DNA from: Stutzerimonas kunmingensis
GTDB taxonomy: Bacteria > Pseudomonadota > Gammaproteobacteria > Pseudomonadales > Pseudomonadaceae
Direction: 5' to 3'
Assembly (NCBI RefSeq): GCF_900114065.1
Contig: NZ_FORS01000001.1
Coordinates: 558,001-622,000 of the forward strand
Length of the DNA stretch: 64,000 nt
Shown piece by piece: positions 8,271 to 16,151 of this stretch (position 1 is its first letter; each line of letters begins with the position of its first letter). Below the pieces are notes generated by a model, which was given only the letters and a program-made list of their open reading frames with translations, did not search any database and was not told where the DNA came from. The position numbers and the translations under genes were made by a program.

Positions 8271-10415
8271 TTGGAGTTCCGCACATGTTTCAGATCCATC
8301 CAGACCGCCTTCGCCGCATTGGCCGGCGCCTGCACCCTGGCCGTGATCGCCGCACTTCTGCTGTATGCGATGGTTTCCGGAATGCGCAGCCAGGCGCTGG
8401 TCGAGGAGCGGACCCGTTCGCTGATCGACGGCATGGTCGAGCAGCGCGTCACCGCCCTCGCCCAGACCCAGGTCAGCCGCATCCAGGCACAACTCCAGGC
8501 CCCCCTGCAGATCGCCACCGGCCTCGCTCGAGTACACACCCTGACCGGCCTCAGCGATGACGAAGGGATGCCGATGGCCAACCTGACGCGCGAAGAGCTG
8601 ATCAATCTGGCGCGACAGACCCTGCTCGAGAACTCCAATCTGACCAGCACCTACATCGCCTGGGAGCCCAACGGCGTGGACGTCAACGACGTCATGTACC
8701 GCGGCGACGCCCCGGGCATGGTCGACGGCCGCTTCGCCAGCTGGATCTACCGCGACGCCAGCGGCCAGATGGTGGTCGACAAGCTCACCGACATCGAGGA
8801 CACCCGCCTGCTGGAAACCGGCGTGCGCGCCGGCGAGTACTACCTCTGCCCGCGCGAGCAGCTCAAGCCCTGCGTAGGCGATCCAGCACCCTACGAGATG
8901 AATGGCAAGACGTCGCTGCTGTCGTCGTTCAATGCGCCGATCATAATCGAGGGCAAGTTCCACGGTATCGTCGGCGCGGACATCAGCGTCGACTTCATCC
9001 AACAGCTGCTGAGCGAGGCCAACGCCCAGCTCTACGGTGGCGTCGGCCAGATCGCGCTGATCTCCAACAACGGTCGCCTTGCCGCCTACAGCCGCGACAC
9101 CAGCCTTATCGGCAAGCCCGCGGCACAGATACTCGACGCCGAGGAGCAGGCACTGGTCAAGCAGTTGCCGGCCGGTCAGACCCACTATCGAATCGATCAG
9201 GCCCGTGGCCGCGTCGCGCTGTTCCTGCCGTTTTCCTTTGCCGGCACCGAGGCCCGCTGGGTGCTGATGCTGGAGCTGCCGACCGCCGAGGTGATGAAGG
9301 AGCTGGACCAGTTGATGGTCGCCCTCGCCGACGAAAGCCGCAGCAGCCTTGCCACCATGCTGGTCATCGGTGTGCTGATCGGCCTCGCCGGTCTGCTGGC
9401 GATCTGGCTGATCAGCCGCCGCATCACCCGCCCGCTGCGCGAAATGGTGGTCATGCTGGACAACATCGGCCAGGGCGAAGGCGACCTGACCCAGCGCCTG
9501 AACATCGACAGTCGCAACGAGCTAGGCCAGATCGCTGCCGGCTTCAACGCCTTCCTCGCGCGCCTGCAGGGCATGATCGGCGAGGTCGTCAGCTCGGTGC
9601 AGAAAGTGAGCGATGCCTCCGAGCACACCGCCGACATCGCCATCCGCACCGACAAGGGCGTGCAGACCCAGCTGGCGGAAATCGAGCTGGTGGCCACTGC
9701 CGTGCACGAAATGACCGCCACCGCCCAGGACGTGGCGCGCAACGCGACCCAGGCCGCCGAAGCCGCCAACAATGCCGATCGCGCGGCCAATCAGGGCCGG
9801 CACATCGTGCAGGACACCGGCTCGACCATCACCGAACTGGCCGACGAGATCGGCCGCGCGGTGGAGGTGGTGCAGACGCTGGCCCGCGACAGCGAGAACA
9901 TCGACGCCATCCTGGTGACCATTCGCAGCATTGCCGAGCAAACCAACCTGCTCGCCCTCAACGCGGCAATCGAGGCGGCCCGCGCCGGCGAGCAGGGACG
10001 CGGCTTCGCCGTCGTGGCCGACGAGGTCCGCAACCTGGCGCAGAAGACGCAGCAGGCGACCGGCGAGATCCAGCAGATGATCCAGCAGCTGCAGAACGGC
10101 ACGCGGGATGTGGTGCAGGTGATGGAGCAGAGTCAGAGCCGCACCCAGCGCAGCGTCGAGCAGGCGGATGCCGCCGCCGAGGCGCTGCAGGCGATCACCC
10201 AGGCGGTCTCGCTGATCAACGACATGAACAACCAGATCGCCAGTGCCGCCGAGGAGCAGAGCGCGGTGGCCGAAGACATCAACCGCAACGTCACCAACAT
10301 CGGTCAGGTCGCGCAGGAAGTTGCCGGTGGCGCCGAGGAAGCCAGCCAGGCCAGTGCCGGGTTGACGCGCCTGGCCGAACAGCAGCGTCGTCTGATCAAC
10401 CAGTTCAGGGTGTGA
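8271..10415 (+). CDS. Methyl-accepting chemotaxis protein with dCACHE sensor
   Basis: About 714 residues in the classic transmembrane chemoreceptor plan. TM1 comes first ([19 protein letters not shown]), then a periplasmic region of about 300 residues with Cache-domain features ([24 protein letters not shown]). TM2 is around 362-382, followed by a HAMP domain and the cytoplasmic signalling coiled coil. The hairpin tip [20 protein letters not shown] is intact. No NWETF-type C-terminal pentapeptide is present. The start is uncertain: the TTG at 8271 is the latest in-frame start before TM1, while the ATG at 8118 would draw its N-terminus from the MITE-like element. The ligand is unknown. Confidence 0.85.
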   Translation: MEFRTCFRSIQTAFAALAGACTLAVIAALLLYAMVSGMRSQALVEERTRSLIDGMVEQRVTALAQTQVSRIQAQLQAPLQIATGLARVHTLTGLSDDEGMPMANLTREELINLARQTLLENSNLTSTYIAWEPNGVDVNDVMYRGDAPGMVDGRFASWIYRDASGQMVVDKLTDIEDTRLLETGVRAGEYYLCPREQLKPCVGDPAPYEMNGKTSLLSSFNAPIIIEGKFHGIVGADISVDFIQQLLSEANAQLYGGVGQIALISNNGRLAAYSRDTSLIGKPAAQILDAEEQALVKQLPAGQTHYRIDQARGRVALFLPFSFAGTEARWVLMLELPTAEVMKELDQLMVALADESRSSLATMLVIGVLIGLAGLLAIWLISRRITRPLREMVVMLDNIGQGEGDLTQRLNIDSRNELGQIAAGFNAFLARLQGMIGEVVSSVQKVSDASEHTADIAIRTDKGVQTQLAEIELVATAVHEMTATAQDVARNATQAAEAANNADRAANQGRHIVQDTGSTITELADEIGRAVEVVQTLARDSENIDAILVTIRSIAEQTNLLALNAAIEAARAGEQGRGFAVVADEVRNLAQKTQQATGEIQQMIQQLQNGTRDVVQVMEQSQSRTQRSVEQADAAAEALQAITQAVSLINDMNNQIASAAEEQSAVAEDINRNVTNIGQVAQEVAGGAEEASQASAGLTRLAEQQRRLINQFRV

Positions 10416-10436
10416 CGACGACACAGCCGCGCCGGT

Positions 10437-11054
10437 TCACGCCGGCGTGAGGCACTCCGGCCCGTCGATACGCGGGTCATTCACCACGGTTGCCAGTGGG
10501 CGCTCACGCAAGGCCGGCTGAGGCTGGGCCAGCAGCGCCTGCAATGTCTCGAGCGGCGTTTCGGGATCGAGCCAGGCGGCCTGCCCGGCTTCATCAAGCA
10601 TCAGTGGCCGACGCAGCGTAGCCGCGGGCAGCGTCACCACGGCGGCGCTCAGATACGTATGTCCCTGTACCGGATAAGCTTCCCAGAGTGCGGCGAAATA
10701 GCCGAGCGAGCCTTCGCTGGTCATCCAGTACGGGCGCTTGCGCGCCGCGCCACGCCATTCGTAGAAGCCGTTGGCCGGCAGCAACCCGCGCCGCTGGCGA
10801 AACGCCTCGCGGAACATAGGCTGTTCGCTGATGGTTTCTGCCCGGGCCTGGGCAGGGGTGCGCGTCAGATCGGTAAGCCAGGCCGGGGTCAGCCCCCAGC
10901 GCACGCGGCTGAGCTGCAACTGCGCATCGACCTGACGCAGCAGCAGCACCGAAGCGCCAGGCGCGAGGCTCCAGTGCGGTTGCTGATCAGAGGGGAAGCC
11001 GGGCAAGGCAGCGAAGTCCTGGCTCCAGCGGAAAAGGGCGTAGCGACCGCACAT
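10437..11054 (-). CDS. SRAP-domain DNA-protein crosslink protein (HMCES/YedK family)
   Basis: A 205-residue SOS-response-associated peptidase (SRAP) domain protein. It starts MCGRYALF; Met removal would expose Cys2, which in this family attacks an abasic site in single-stranded DNA and forms a thiazolidine crosslink. The conserved ARAETISEQPMFREAF, the RGLLPANGFYEW block and the C-terminal VNDPRID are all seen, so the protein looks complete. It probably shields abasic sites during replication. Two small genes (DUF2007 and CPXCG) lie just upstream on the same strand and may be co-transcribed. Confidence 0.92.
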   Translation of the reverse strand: MCGRYALFRWSQDFAALPGFPSDQQPHWSLAPGASVLLLRQVDAQLQLSRVRWGLTPAWLTDLTRTPAQARAETISEQPMFREAFRQRRGLLPANGFYEWRGAARKRPYWMTSEGSLGYFAALWEAYPVQGHTYLSAAVVTLPAATLRRPLMLDEAGQAAWLDPETPLETLQALLAQPQPALRERPLATVVNDPRIDGPECLTPA

Positions 11055-11065
11055 AAAAAGACTCG

Positions 11066-11326
11066 TCAGCAGATCAGTTCGCCGGGGTAACTCTCCGGTT
11101 CATCGCCCGGCAACGGCTCGGCGCCATTGTACGCAGCGATCAGCTGACGTGCCCGCTCGGCATCCGCATCCGCAACCATCAGTCCGAGCAGCCCGGCCGC
11201 CGGCAGCTCGCCCATGGCGCCGATCAGATGACTACCCGCCAGGAATGCCTCGATGCCCTCGGCAATCAACATGCCGCTGAGCATCTCCGCCTCCAGCAGA
11301 TCGCGCGGCTCGTAGATACGCCGCAT
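11066..11326 (-). CDS. DUF2007-family small protein
   Basis: An 86-residue protein that begins MRRIYEPRDLLEAEMLSGML and includes IEAFLAGSHLIGAMGELPAAG. This is the DUF2007 (putative signal-transducing) fold, a small ferredoxin-like domain with no known activity. Its start codon shares one base with the stop of the upstream CPXCG gene (TGATG), so the two are probably translationally coupled. GGAGG stands seven bases before this ATG; a second ATG directly before it (11329) is slightly closer to the SD. Function unknown. Confidence 0.8.
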   Translation of the reverse strand: MRRIYEPRDLLEAEMLSGMLIAEGIEAFLAGSHLIGAMGELPAAGLLGLMVADADAERARQLIAAYNGAEPLPGDEPESYPGELIC

Positions 11327-11508
11327 CATTCGTCCTCCCCGCGGGTTTCCAGCTGCCACTGTTCACCGTCCGTACGCAGATCAAAGACGATCGGCCGGCA
11401 GCACACGGCGCAGTCCTCGATGTACTGCTGATCGCCCGCACTGAGATCGAGGACGGCCTCGACCGGCTCGCCACAATAAGGGCAATGAAAGAGCTGTGTT
11501 TCCAGCAT
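11326..11508 (-). CDS. CPXCG-motif cysteine-rich small protein
   Basis: A 60-residue zinc-ribbon-like protein. The pair CPYC near the N-terminus and CAVC in the middle give four cysteines spaced for one metal ion. The family is known only as CPXCG motif-containing proteins; the function is not established. It is the first gene of a minus-strand run with the DUF2007 gene (one-base overlap) and the SRAP gene. The ATG at 11508 has CGGAGG just upstream. Confidence 0.82.
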   Translation of the reverse strand: MLETQLFHCPYCGEPVEAVLDLSAGDQQYIEDCAVCCRPIVFDLRTDGEQWQLETRGEDE

Positions 11509-11529
11509 CGGTCCTCCGCGTGACTTGTC

Positions 11530-11747
11530 GCTATAATCGCCGTCTTTAAAGGTCGCTGATTCGAACCTTTAAGAAGACCGACTCGGTGTGTCCCGCAATT
11601 GGGCACCCTGGGCCGCAAGCAGGATTTCACAGGCATGAGGCGAAACGGCCGTTTACTCGATGAGTATGAGCCAGCCGGCTCCGGTCCGTTCCGCAAATTG
11701 CCTGCCCATCCGTTGCAGGCCCGTTCCTCGTTTCCTTTACAGAGAGC
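11530..11747 (+). promoter_or_regulatory. Leader of the acyltransferase gene with candidate promoter
   Basis: A TATAAT hexamer lies at 11532-11537 (CGCTATAATCGCC), just upstream of a 200-base leader with no convincing ORF. No good -35 box sits 17 bases away, so the promoter is tentative. An inverted pairing (TTTAAAGGT with ACCTTTAA, about 11546-11572) could form a small hairpin in the leader. Confidence 0.35.
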
Positions 11748-12914
11748 ATGATGGACGAATTCGAAGCCATCCGACCCTACGCCGACGCCGAAGTACCGCT
11801 GGTCATGGCGCGCCTGTTCGCCGATCGCGAGTTTCTCGACATTCTGGCGCACTTCCGCTTCCCGCGACTGGCCGACAGCATGGGCTGGCTGATCAAGCCA
11901 GTCATTTCGCGGAGGTTGCGCAAGCAGTTCGCCAGTATCCGCACGGTAGACGCACTGCAGCACAAGATCGAAGCCTACATCGACCGCACGATCGAACGCG
12001 CTACCGACGGCGTGACCTTTTCCGGCCTGGAGCAGCTCCAGCAGGGCCGAGCCTATCTGTTTCTGGCCAACCACCGCGACATCGTCATGGACCCGGCGTT
12101 CGTCAACTATGCGGTCTATCAGGCCGGCATCCGCACTCCGCGCATCGCCATCGGCGACAACCTGCTGCAGCGCCCCTTCGTCAGTGACCTGATGCGTCTG
12201 AACAAGAGCTTCATCGTACGCCGCTCCATCAGCGGGCGGCGCGAGAAGCTGGCGGCTTACCAGGTGCTGTCGGCGTACATCAACCATTCGATCCGCAACG
12301 ATGGCGAGTCGGTATGGATAGCCCAGGCCGAAGGGCGCGCAAAGGATGGGGACGACCGCACCGATTCGGCGATCCTCAAGATGCTGCACATGAGCCGCAA
12401 GGACGAGGCGTTCGCGGACGCACTGGCGGCACTGCGCCCGGTGCCGGTGGCGATCAGCTATGAATACGACCCATGCGACCAGGCCAAGGCCCGCGAGCTA
12501 TACATCCGCGCCACCACCGGCACCTATACCAAGGCACCGGGCGAGGACGACGCGAGCATTGCCCTGGGCATCACCGGCTACAAGGGACGCGTGCACATCG
12601 CCTTCGGCACGCCCATGGAGCGCGCGCCCGAAGATTCCAAGCAGATGGCCCTGGCGCTGGATCGGCAGATTCTAGGCAGCTATCGGCTGTTCCCGGTGCA
12701 CTACCTCGCGTACCGCCTCTGGGACGACCGTGATCCGGATATCCAGGTGCCCAGTGCCGCCGAGCTGTTCAGTCGCGAGGAAGTGGAGCGCGCCGAAGCC
12801 GAATGGAGCAAGCGTCTGGCCGCCTGCCCGAGCGTGCAGCAGCCCTATCTGATTCAGCAGTACGCCATGCCGGTGCGCAATCAGTACCGGCTCAACGCCG
12901 GTCTGGAACCCTGA
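11748..12914 (+). CDS. Acyltransferase of the PlsC/PlsB superfamily
   Basis: A 388-residue predicted glycerophospholipid acyltransferase. The catalytic block reads FLANHRDIVMDPAF (about residues 103-116). The His and Asp are spaced H-x5-D rather than the usual H-x4-D. The following GDNLLQRPFV, SFIVRRSISGRR and WIAQAEGRAKDG match blocks II and III of these enzymes, and PVPVAISYEYDP fits block IV. It likely transfers an acyl group to lysophosphatidate or a related lipid at the inner membrane. There is no clear transmembrane segment. ATG at 11748; a hairpin follows the stop. Confidence 0.82.
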   Translation: MMDEFEAIRPYADAEVPLVMARLFADREFLDILAHFRFPRLADSMGWLIKPVISRRLRKQFASIRTVDALQHKIEAYIDRTIERATDGVTFSGLEQLQQGRAYLFLANHRDIVMDPAFVNYAVYQAGIRTPRIAIGDNLLQRPFVSDLMRLNKSFIVRRSISGRREKLAAYQVLSAYINHSIRNDGESVWIAQAEGRAKDGDDRTDSAILKMLHMSRKDEAFADALAALRPVPVAISYEYDPCDQAKARELYIRATTGTYTKAPGEDDASIALGITGYKGRVHIAFGTPMERAPEDSKQMALALDRQILGSYRLFPVHYLAYRLWDDRDPDIQVPSAAELFSREEVERAEAEWSKRLAACPSVQQPYLIQQYAMPVRNQYRLNAGLEP

Positions 12915-12920
12915 ACCCGA

Positions 12921-12951
12921 AAGGCCCGCAGTACCTGATCCGCGGGCCCTT
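12921..12951 (+). terminator. Hairpin after the acyltransferase gene
   Basis: Stem GGCCCGC (12923-12929) pairs with GCGGGCC (12942-12948), with a 12-base loop and CTT following. It lies between the convergent acyltransferase and a small membrane-protein gene and may terminate both. Confidence 0.55.
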
Positions 12952-12970
12952 CAGCGAATCGAAAACACGT

Positions 12971-13243
12971 TCAGAGCAGCCGTGAGGCCATCGACAGCCC
13001 CAGGCCGAGCAGCAGTCCAGCCCCGCCTACCCTGTTGAACAGCTGATTGACCCGCTGAGTCGCGCCATCGCTCGTCGACGCAGTTTCCAGTGCGGAAGCG
13101 ACCAGCGGCCGCCGCAGGGCGCGTGTCTCTCGCCACTGCGTCGCCAGTAGCAACCAGCCGCCGCACAGCGCGCACAGCAGCGCCAGCCCGTTAAGAAGCA
13201 ATGCTGGGGCGATCACCAGCCCCGACTGCGCATGTAACACCAT
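12971..13243 (-). CDS. Small two-TM membrane protein, unknown function
   Basis: A 90-residue protein with an N-terminal hydrophobic segment (APALLLNGLALLCALCGGWLLLAT), a charged middle stretch with RETRALRRP, and a second hydrophobic C-terminal end (GGAGLLLGLGLSMASRLL). The plan suggests two membrane passes with a short cytosolic loop. I do not recognise a named family. The gene is convergent with the acyltransferase gene and separated from it by a hairpin. Confidence 0.55.
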   Translation of the reverse strand: MVLHAQSGLVIAPALLLNGLALLCALCGGWLLLATQWRETRALRRPLVASALETASTSDGATQRVNQLFNRVGGAGLLLGLGLSMASRLL

Positions 13244-13619
13244 CCAGATTTTCCTCTCTTCGAAGTCGCCCAGGCAGCCGCGTAGTGTATCCAGACGCCC
13301 GCCAGGATTCCGAATTCCCCGACGGAGCGATGTCAGCCCCGCACCATTATCAGGCCAGCTTATGACGCGCTCTTCACCGGTCGGCCTTGACTAAAGGTCG
13401 GGCGCGCCGTCACCCTCGGCATACCTCGAAACGGCGAAATAGAGCCTGTGCGGGGGCGGCAGCCAAATGCGCTAACGGTCGATGGACAAGCATCCCTTTC
13501 CATCGAGCGGTTATCCGCAACCCAGGCGCTGCAGGCACAGCTCTTCAGGCCGAATCACATGGCGCAGCAGCAGCGAGCGCCACGGGGAATCAGCTATTCA
13601 GAAATGACAGGACGAGATA
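13244..13619. other. Intergenic region upstream of the DUF1329 gene
   Basis: No ORF here is convincing. The region holds a perfect 8-bp inverted repeat TCGATGGA (13479-13486) and TCCATCGA (13499-13506) with a 12-base spacer, which could be an operator or a hairpin in the leader. One near DnaA-type box TTATCCGCA lies at about 13512. CAGGACGAGATA precedes the downstream ATG and provides a weak ribosome-binding site. Confidence 0.4.
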
Positions 13620-14981
13620 ATGAAAATAACAATGTTCACAACCGGAGCGCTCACGCTTTCACTGCTGGCCAGTAACGTCATGGCTGCGGTGTCCGAAACC
13701 GAGGCGGCCCGCCTCGGCAACGAACTGACGCCGATCGGCGCGGAGAAGTCCGGCAACGCTGCAGGTACCATTCCGGCCTGGACCGGAGGACTGGCTCAGG
13801 ACGCTGCGGCGGTGACGCCAGACGGTTTCGTCGGCGACCCTTACGCCAGCGACAAGCCGAAGTTCACCATCACGGCGCAGAACTACGAGCAGTACAAGGA
13901 CAACCTGACGCCTGGGCAGATCGCCATGCTCAAGCGCTATCCGGACAGCTACCGCCTGCCGGTCTACGAGACACGCCGCAGCGCGGCCATGCCCCAGCAT
14001 GTCTATGACGCCGCCACGCGCAATGCCACGCAGACCAACATGGTCCGCGGCGGCAACGGCCTGGAGAACTTCGAGAAGGCCGTCGCCTTCCCGATTCCCA
14101 AGGACGGCCTGGAAGTCGCCTGGAACCACATCACCCGCTACCGCGGCGGCTCGGCGCGGCGAGTGATCGCCCAGGCCACGCCACAGGTGAACGGCAGCTT
14201 CAGCCTGGTGAAGTTCGTCGACGAGGTGGTCTACACCGACACCCTGACCGACTACAACCCCGAGAAGCATGGCAACGTGCTGTTCTACTTCAAGCAGCAG
14301 GTAACCGAGCCGTCCCGCCTGGCCGGCAACGTGCTGCTGGTACACGAGACCCTCGACCAGGTGAAGGAACCGCGCATGGCGTGGATCTACAACGCCGGCC
14401 AGCGCCGTGTACGCCGCGCACCGCAGGTCGCCTATGACGGCCCGGGCACTGCAGCCGACGGCCTGCGCACATCCGACAACCTGGACATGTTCAACGGTGC
14501 GCCGGACCGCTACGACTGGAAGCTGATCGGCAAGAAAGAGGTGTACATCCCCTACAACTCCTACCGCCTGGATTCGCCCGAGCTGAAGTACGAAGACATC
14601 GTCAAGACCGGCCATATCAATCAGGATCTGACCCGCTACGAGCTGCACCGCGTATGGGAAGTGGAAGCCACGCTGAAGTCGGGTGAGCGCCACATCTATG
14701 CCAAGCGCCACTTCTTCATCGACGAAGACACCTGGCAAGCTGCGGTGATCGACCATTACGACGGCCGCAACCAGCTGTGGCGCGTAGCCGAGGCGCACAG
14801 TCTGTACTTCTACAACGTGCAGGTTCCGCTGTACTCGATGGAGACCCTGTACGACCTCATCTCTGGCCGCTACCTGGTCATGGGCATGAAGAACGAAGAG
14901 AAGAACCCCTACACCTACAACTACAAGGCCAACTCCAACCAGTACACCCCGGCTGCCCTGCGCAACTCCGGCGTTCGCTGA
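13620..14981 (+). CDS. DUF1329 outer-membrane-associated protein
   Basis: A 453-residue exported protein. The signal peptide MKITMFTTGALTLSLLASNVMA ends with cleavage near Ala22, and the mature part starts VSETEAARLGNELTPIGAEK. Typical DUF1329 features follow: AGTIPAWTGG, a long beta-rich body with WNHITRYRGG, and the segment YNAGQRRVRRAPQVAYD. The fold resembles the LolA/LolB-type lipoprotein-binding half-barrel. In Pseudomonas such genes often accompany RND exporters and DUF1302 genes, but here it stands alone. Function is not established. Confidence 0.88.
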   Translation: MKITMFTTGALTLSLLASNVMAAVSETEAARLGNELTPIGAEKSGNAAGTIPAWTGGLAQDAAAVTPDGFVGDPYASDKPKFTITAQNYEQYKDNLTPGQIAMLKRYPDSYRLPVYETRRSAAMPQHVYDAATRNATQTNMVRGGNGLENFEKAVAFPIPKDGLEVAWNHITRYRGGSARRVIAQATPQVNGSFSLVKFVDEVVYTDTLTDYNPEKHGNVLFYFKQQVTEPSRLAGNVLLVHETLDQVKEPRMAWIYNAGQRRVRRAPQVAYDGPGTAADGLRTSDNLDMFNGAPDRYDWKLIGKKEVYIPYNSYRLDSPELKYEDIVKTGHINQDLTRYELHRVWEVEATLKSGERHIYAKRHFFIDEDTWQAAVIDHYDGRNQLWRVAEAHSLYFYNVQVPLYSMETLYDLISGRYLVMGMKNEEKNPYTYNYKANSNQYTPAALRNSGVR

Positions 14982-14999
14982 TTCGACTGGCTGCACTCG

Positions 15000-15026
15000 A
15001 CGCCCCGCTGATCGTGGGGCGTTTTC
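15000..15026 (+). terminator. Rho-independent terminator of the DUF1329 gene
   Basis: Stem ACGCCCC (15000-15006) pairs with GGGGCGT (15016-15022), followed by TTTTCGTTTT. It lies 18 bases after the stop codon. Confidence 0.85.
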
Positions 15027-15050
15027 GTTTTCCGCCCCGTGAAAACGAAG

Positions 15051-15082
15051 AAACCCTGCCAGGCTGGGCCATGGCAGGGTTT
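15051..15082 (-). terminator. Terminator of the yajG gene
   Basis: A perfect 11-bp inverted repeat: AAACCCTGCCA (15051-15061) and TGGCAGGGTTT (15072-15082). Read on the minus strand it ends in TTTCTTCGTTTT, so it fits the gene ending at 15124. Confidence 0.8.
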
Positions 15083-15123
15083 CGGATCGGCAGGACCGGC
15101 GAGTCGTGCGTATCGCTGGCGAC

Positions 15124-15708
15124 TTACTCGGCTAGCAGGCGACCGATGTTGTCGTCGCGGAAGACGCGGGTCAGCGCATCGCTCAACACATCGGTGACCA
15201 GCTTGGTGTTGGTCTGCTCGTTCGGCGCCATGCCGAAACGCTGGTTCAGCGAGGCACCATAGCGGCCGTTGTAGCGTTTACCGGCGTTCTGCACTTCGAT
15301 CTTCAGCGTCGCGCCAATATTGGCCTCGGTCACGTACAGGCCTTCTTTCGGCGACTGGTACTTCAGCTCCGCGAGGGTCAGGGTCAGCTGCGGCGCGTTG
15401 TAGGCGTTGGGCGACGGGGTGAAGCCGAGCAGGCGCACCGCCGCTTCGGTCTGAGCCTGCAGCTTGGGTATGACCTTGGCACTTGGCACGATCACCGCGC
15501 TGGTTTCCGGGTAAAGGCCGCCGCGGGTGCCAAGGGTCGGCGAGGGGCGCGCATCGACCACGCGCACGACGACCGGCTGGCCCTGGCCGACAGGATTGAT
15601 GGTGCCATTGAGTTTGGGGTTCGGATCGAGCTGCTGGGGGCTGTGGGCACAGCCTACGAGACTCATTCCAAGAACGGTGACAAAACCGAACAACAGGCGT
15701 TGCAGCAT
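15124..15708 (-). CDS. yajG: YajG-family lipoprotein
   Basis: A 194-residue lipoprotein. The signal peptide MLQRLLFGFVTVLGMSLVGC ends in the lipobox LVGC (Cys20). The mature part carries the YajG features VVVRVVDARPSPTLGTRGG and later ITLAELKYQ-like beta strands. No positive Asp follows the Cys, so outer-membrane sorting by Lol is expected. Function is unknown; in enterobacteria yajG stands beside ampG, which is not the case here. A terminator lies just past the stop. Confidence 0.85.
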   Translation of the reverse strand: MLQRLLFGFVTVLGMSLVGCAHSPQQLDPNPKLNGTINPVGQGQPVVVRVVDARPSPTLGTRGGLYPETSAVIVPSAKVIPKLQAQTEAAVRLLGFTPSPNAYNAPQLTLTLAELKYQSPKEGLYVTEANIGATLKIEVQNAGKRYNGRYGASLNQRFGMAPNEQTNTKLVTDVLSDALTRVFRDDNIGRLLAE

Positions 15709-15876
15709 GCTGTTTTCTCCAGGTTAGGGGGCGACGAGTGCGGCGCAGTATACCCAGCGGTACGACGCGCCGACAGTGATGCGATTCAGACCGATGGCAG
15801 TGCTGCGCCGTTCATTTCACGCAGCTGTCACAGAGCCCTGCGATAAGGGGTCATCTCTTCGCCAGGAGTGAAAACC

Positions 15877-16066
15877 ATGCGCCAGATCCTTTCGCTGCTG
15901 CGCCGCCGCAAGCCCCGTCATTTCGCCCTGCTCGACGAACAGGGTCGCTGCCGCATGCTGCTGAGCAGTGCCGGCCGGCCCGATGGCGCGAACTGGGTGG
16001 AGGTCGAGGAAGCGCCTGAGCTGGATTGGCCGGCATCTTCCCACCGACTGCGAACGCGCGGCCTGA
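15877..16066 (+). pseudogene. Small basic protein gene with an apparent +1 frameshift
   Basis: The frame starts at the ATG at 15877 (CAGGAG eight bases upstream) and encodes MRQILSLLRRRKPRHFALLD, then GRCRMLLSSAGRP and WVEVEEAPE. In that frame it has no stop before the terminator at 16093 and runs to 16203 inside mqo. If one base is skipped at 16021 the frame gives WIGRHLPTDCERAA and stops at 16064-16066, 27 bases before the terminator. That would make a 62-residue protein. Either the base is an insertion or an assembly error, or the gene is broken. Function unknown. Confidence 0.5.
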
Positions 16067-16092
16067 GCGGAACAGGCGCTTTGTTCAGGGCA

Positions 16093-16126
16093 CAAAAAAG
16101 CCCCGTAGGTTCGTACGGGGCTTTTC
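16093..16126. terminator. Bidirectional terminator between the small gene and mqo
   Basis: Stem AAGCCCCGTA (16098-16107) pairs with TACGGGGCTT (16114-16123) around a six-base loop. An A-run precedes it and TTTTCG follows it, so it can stop transcription in both directions. Confidence 0.9.
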
Positions 16127-16151
16127 GTTCGAGCCGGGACTGGCCTGCTGG

